From positions 32,119,398 through 32,183,397 of the forward strand of contig NC_092577.1 in the NCBI RefSeq assembly GCF_037975245.1: a DNA stretch of 64,000 nt, written 5' to 3'. Source of the stretch: Apostichopus japonicus. Lineage: Eukaryota > Echinodermata > Holothuroidea > Aspidochirotida > Stichopodidae. Of the stretch, positions 62,815 to 64,000 are shown in pieces; the first letter of the stretch is position 1, and each line of letters starts with the position of its first letter. A program made the position numbers and the translations under genes. A model generated the notes under the pieces. That model saw nothing but the letters and a program-made list of their open reading frames with translations, did no database searches and was not told the origin of the DNA.

Positions 62815-64000
62815 ATAGCAATGCTGAGGCAGCTGCAGCCACATGCAGCCAGGCTGTGTAGACTGTGTACTCCTCCACAGTGTTAATACACAACAGGGAC
62901 TGCTGGTCTGCAGATATGATCTGTATTGTTTGACATTGATTCATCCTAGCTGAGCAGGATCTTGCAGCTGCTGCAGCTTTTCATTGTCTATTGTGCTCCA
63001 CAGTTTCACACAATAGGCAAAGCAGGTGTTTAGAGACAATCCCTATTGTTTTTTATCTTGCAGCTGCTGCAGTTTTAAATTGTCTATTGTGCTCCACAGT
63101 TTCACAAAATAGGCACTACAGATGTTCAGAGACAAATCCTATTGTTTGATATATTGATTCATCTTAGCTGAGCAGGATCTTGCAGCTGCTGCAGCTTTTT
63201 TTCTTTTTGACATGGTATCCTATTTTCCTTACATATCCCAACCAACCTACATATGGGATGGTTCAGGACTGGTGTCACTGACTACCATATTCAATGTTTT
63301 TACTTTCCCAGCCTAAGGCCCTGTGTCAAAAAGTAGGATGCTGAGGAAGCTGCAGCATCATACAGGCTGCATAGCACATCATGTATGCTGCTCTACAGTA
63401 TCACACAATAGACCATGCAGGTGTTTAGAGACAGTCCCTATTGTTTGATGTATTGATTCATCCTAGCAGGATCTTGCAGCTGCTGCAGCTTTTCATAGTC
63501 TATTGTGCTCCACAGTTTTACACAATAGACACTGCAGGTGTTTAGAGACAATCCCTATTGTTTGATATATTGATTCATCTTAGCTGAGCAGGATGCTGCA
63601 GCTTTTCTTCTTGACATGGTGACTTATGTTCCTTAAATATCCCAACCAAACTACATATTGGATTGTTCAGGACTGGTGTAAACTGACTGCCTAATTCAAT
63701 GTGTTTACTTTCACAGCCTAAGTCAAAAAGTGCTGAAGAAGCTGCAGCATCATACAGCCAGGCTGCATAGCACATCATCTATGCTGCTCTACAGTTTCAC
63801 ACAATCCATAGGCACTACAGGTGTTGAGAGACATTCCATATTGTTTGTTATTGATTCATCTTAGCTGAGCAGGATCTTGCAGCTGCTGCAGCTTTTCATT
63901 TTAACACGGTGACTTCTGTTCCTTACATATCCAACCCAACCTACATATGGGATGGATCAGGACTGGTGTCACTGACTGCCTTATTCTATGTTTTTACTTT
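62815..64000. repeat. Complex tandem repeat in ACOX intron 11, continues past window
   Basis: Blocks built around GCAGGATCTTGCAGCTGCTG and CACAGTTTCACACAATAG recur many times. A longer block holding ATATCCCAACC...GGTTCAGGACTGG occurs near 63233, 63637 and 63927. Spacings differ (about 404 and 290), so internal units have been gained or lost. Confidence 0.85.

Noticed and set aside
63295-63335. Next ACOX exon after the TTTACTTTCCCAG acceptor-like site
   Set aside because: The following sequence meets a stop quickly, does not resemble the expected ACOX helices and is repeated several times.

Overview
This 64 kb window is animal nuclear DNA. Coding sequence is sparse and split by GT-AG introns, the background is AT-rich, and there are long microsatellites, tRNA-derived SINE copies, 5'-truncated LINE tails and short hAT-type DNA transposons. 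The protein families, the repeat types and the frequent 'taggcctat' words suggest a marine invertebrate deuterostome. An echinoderm, possibly a sea cucumber, is my best guess, but the sequence alone does not prove it.

Two genes can be supported firmly, and they point away from each other. On the minus strand, 31078-29216 is one large first coding exon (621 codons, ending in phase 0) of an MTCL/SOGA-family coiled-coil microtubule cross-linking protein. Everything from 29215 down to base 1 is probably its first intron, or intron plus flank, because I found no second exon there. On the plus strand, 45978-62685 holds eleven coding exons (1653 nt, 551 codons) of a peroxisomal acyl-CoA oxidase of the ACOX1/ACOX2 clade. 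The last roughly 110 residues, including any C-terminal peroxisome signal, lie beyond the window. A third, weaker call is the first exon of a THAP zinc-finger protein at 44435.

Layout: 1-29 kb is non-coding with a decayed hAT transposase (about 5.0-5.8 kb), a SINE (9.0-9.3 kb), a 239 bp fold-back (22.1-22.4 kb), an ATC microsatellite (23.4 kb), a hAT MITE with a perfect 8 bp target duplication (24.07-24.43 kb) and a tiny insertion with a hammerhead-like core (28.49-28.54 kb). 29.2-31.1 kb is the MTCL exon. 31.1-44 kb is non-coding with clustered CRE octamers and a 0.7 kb pentanucleotide array. 44-64 kb is the THAP exon and the ACOX gene. The ACOX introns carry three LINE tails, four or five SINE copies, two DNA-transposon-like elements, several tandem arrays and a 141 bp tandem duplication that copies an exon end together with its splice donor.

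The two main genes have unrelated jobs (cytoskeleton; peroxisomal beta-oxidation), and nothing suggests they act together. I did not find a convincing new multi-gene system. The observations most worth a second look are the excess of perfect TGACGTCA octamers, the hammerhead-like 54 bp insertion, the exon-8 donor triplication, the fold-back at 22.1 kb and the THAP exon. All coordinates were read by hand. Family assignments rest on remembered family features, not on searches.
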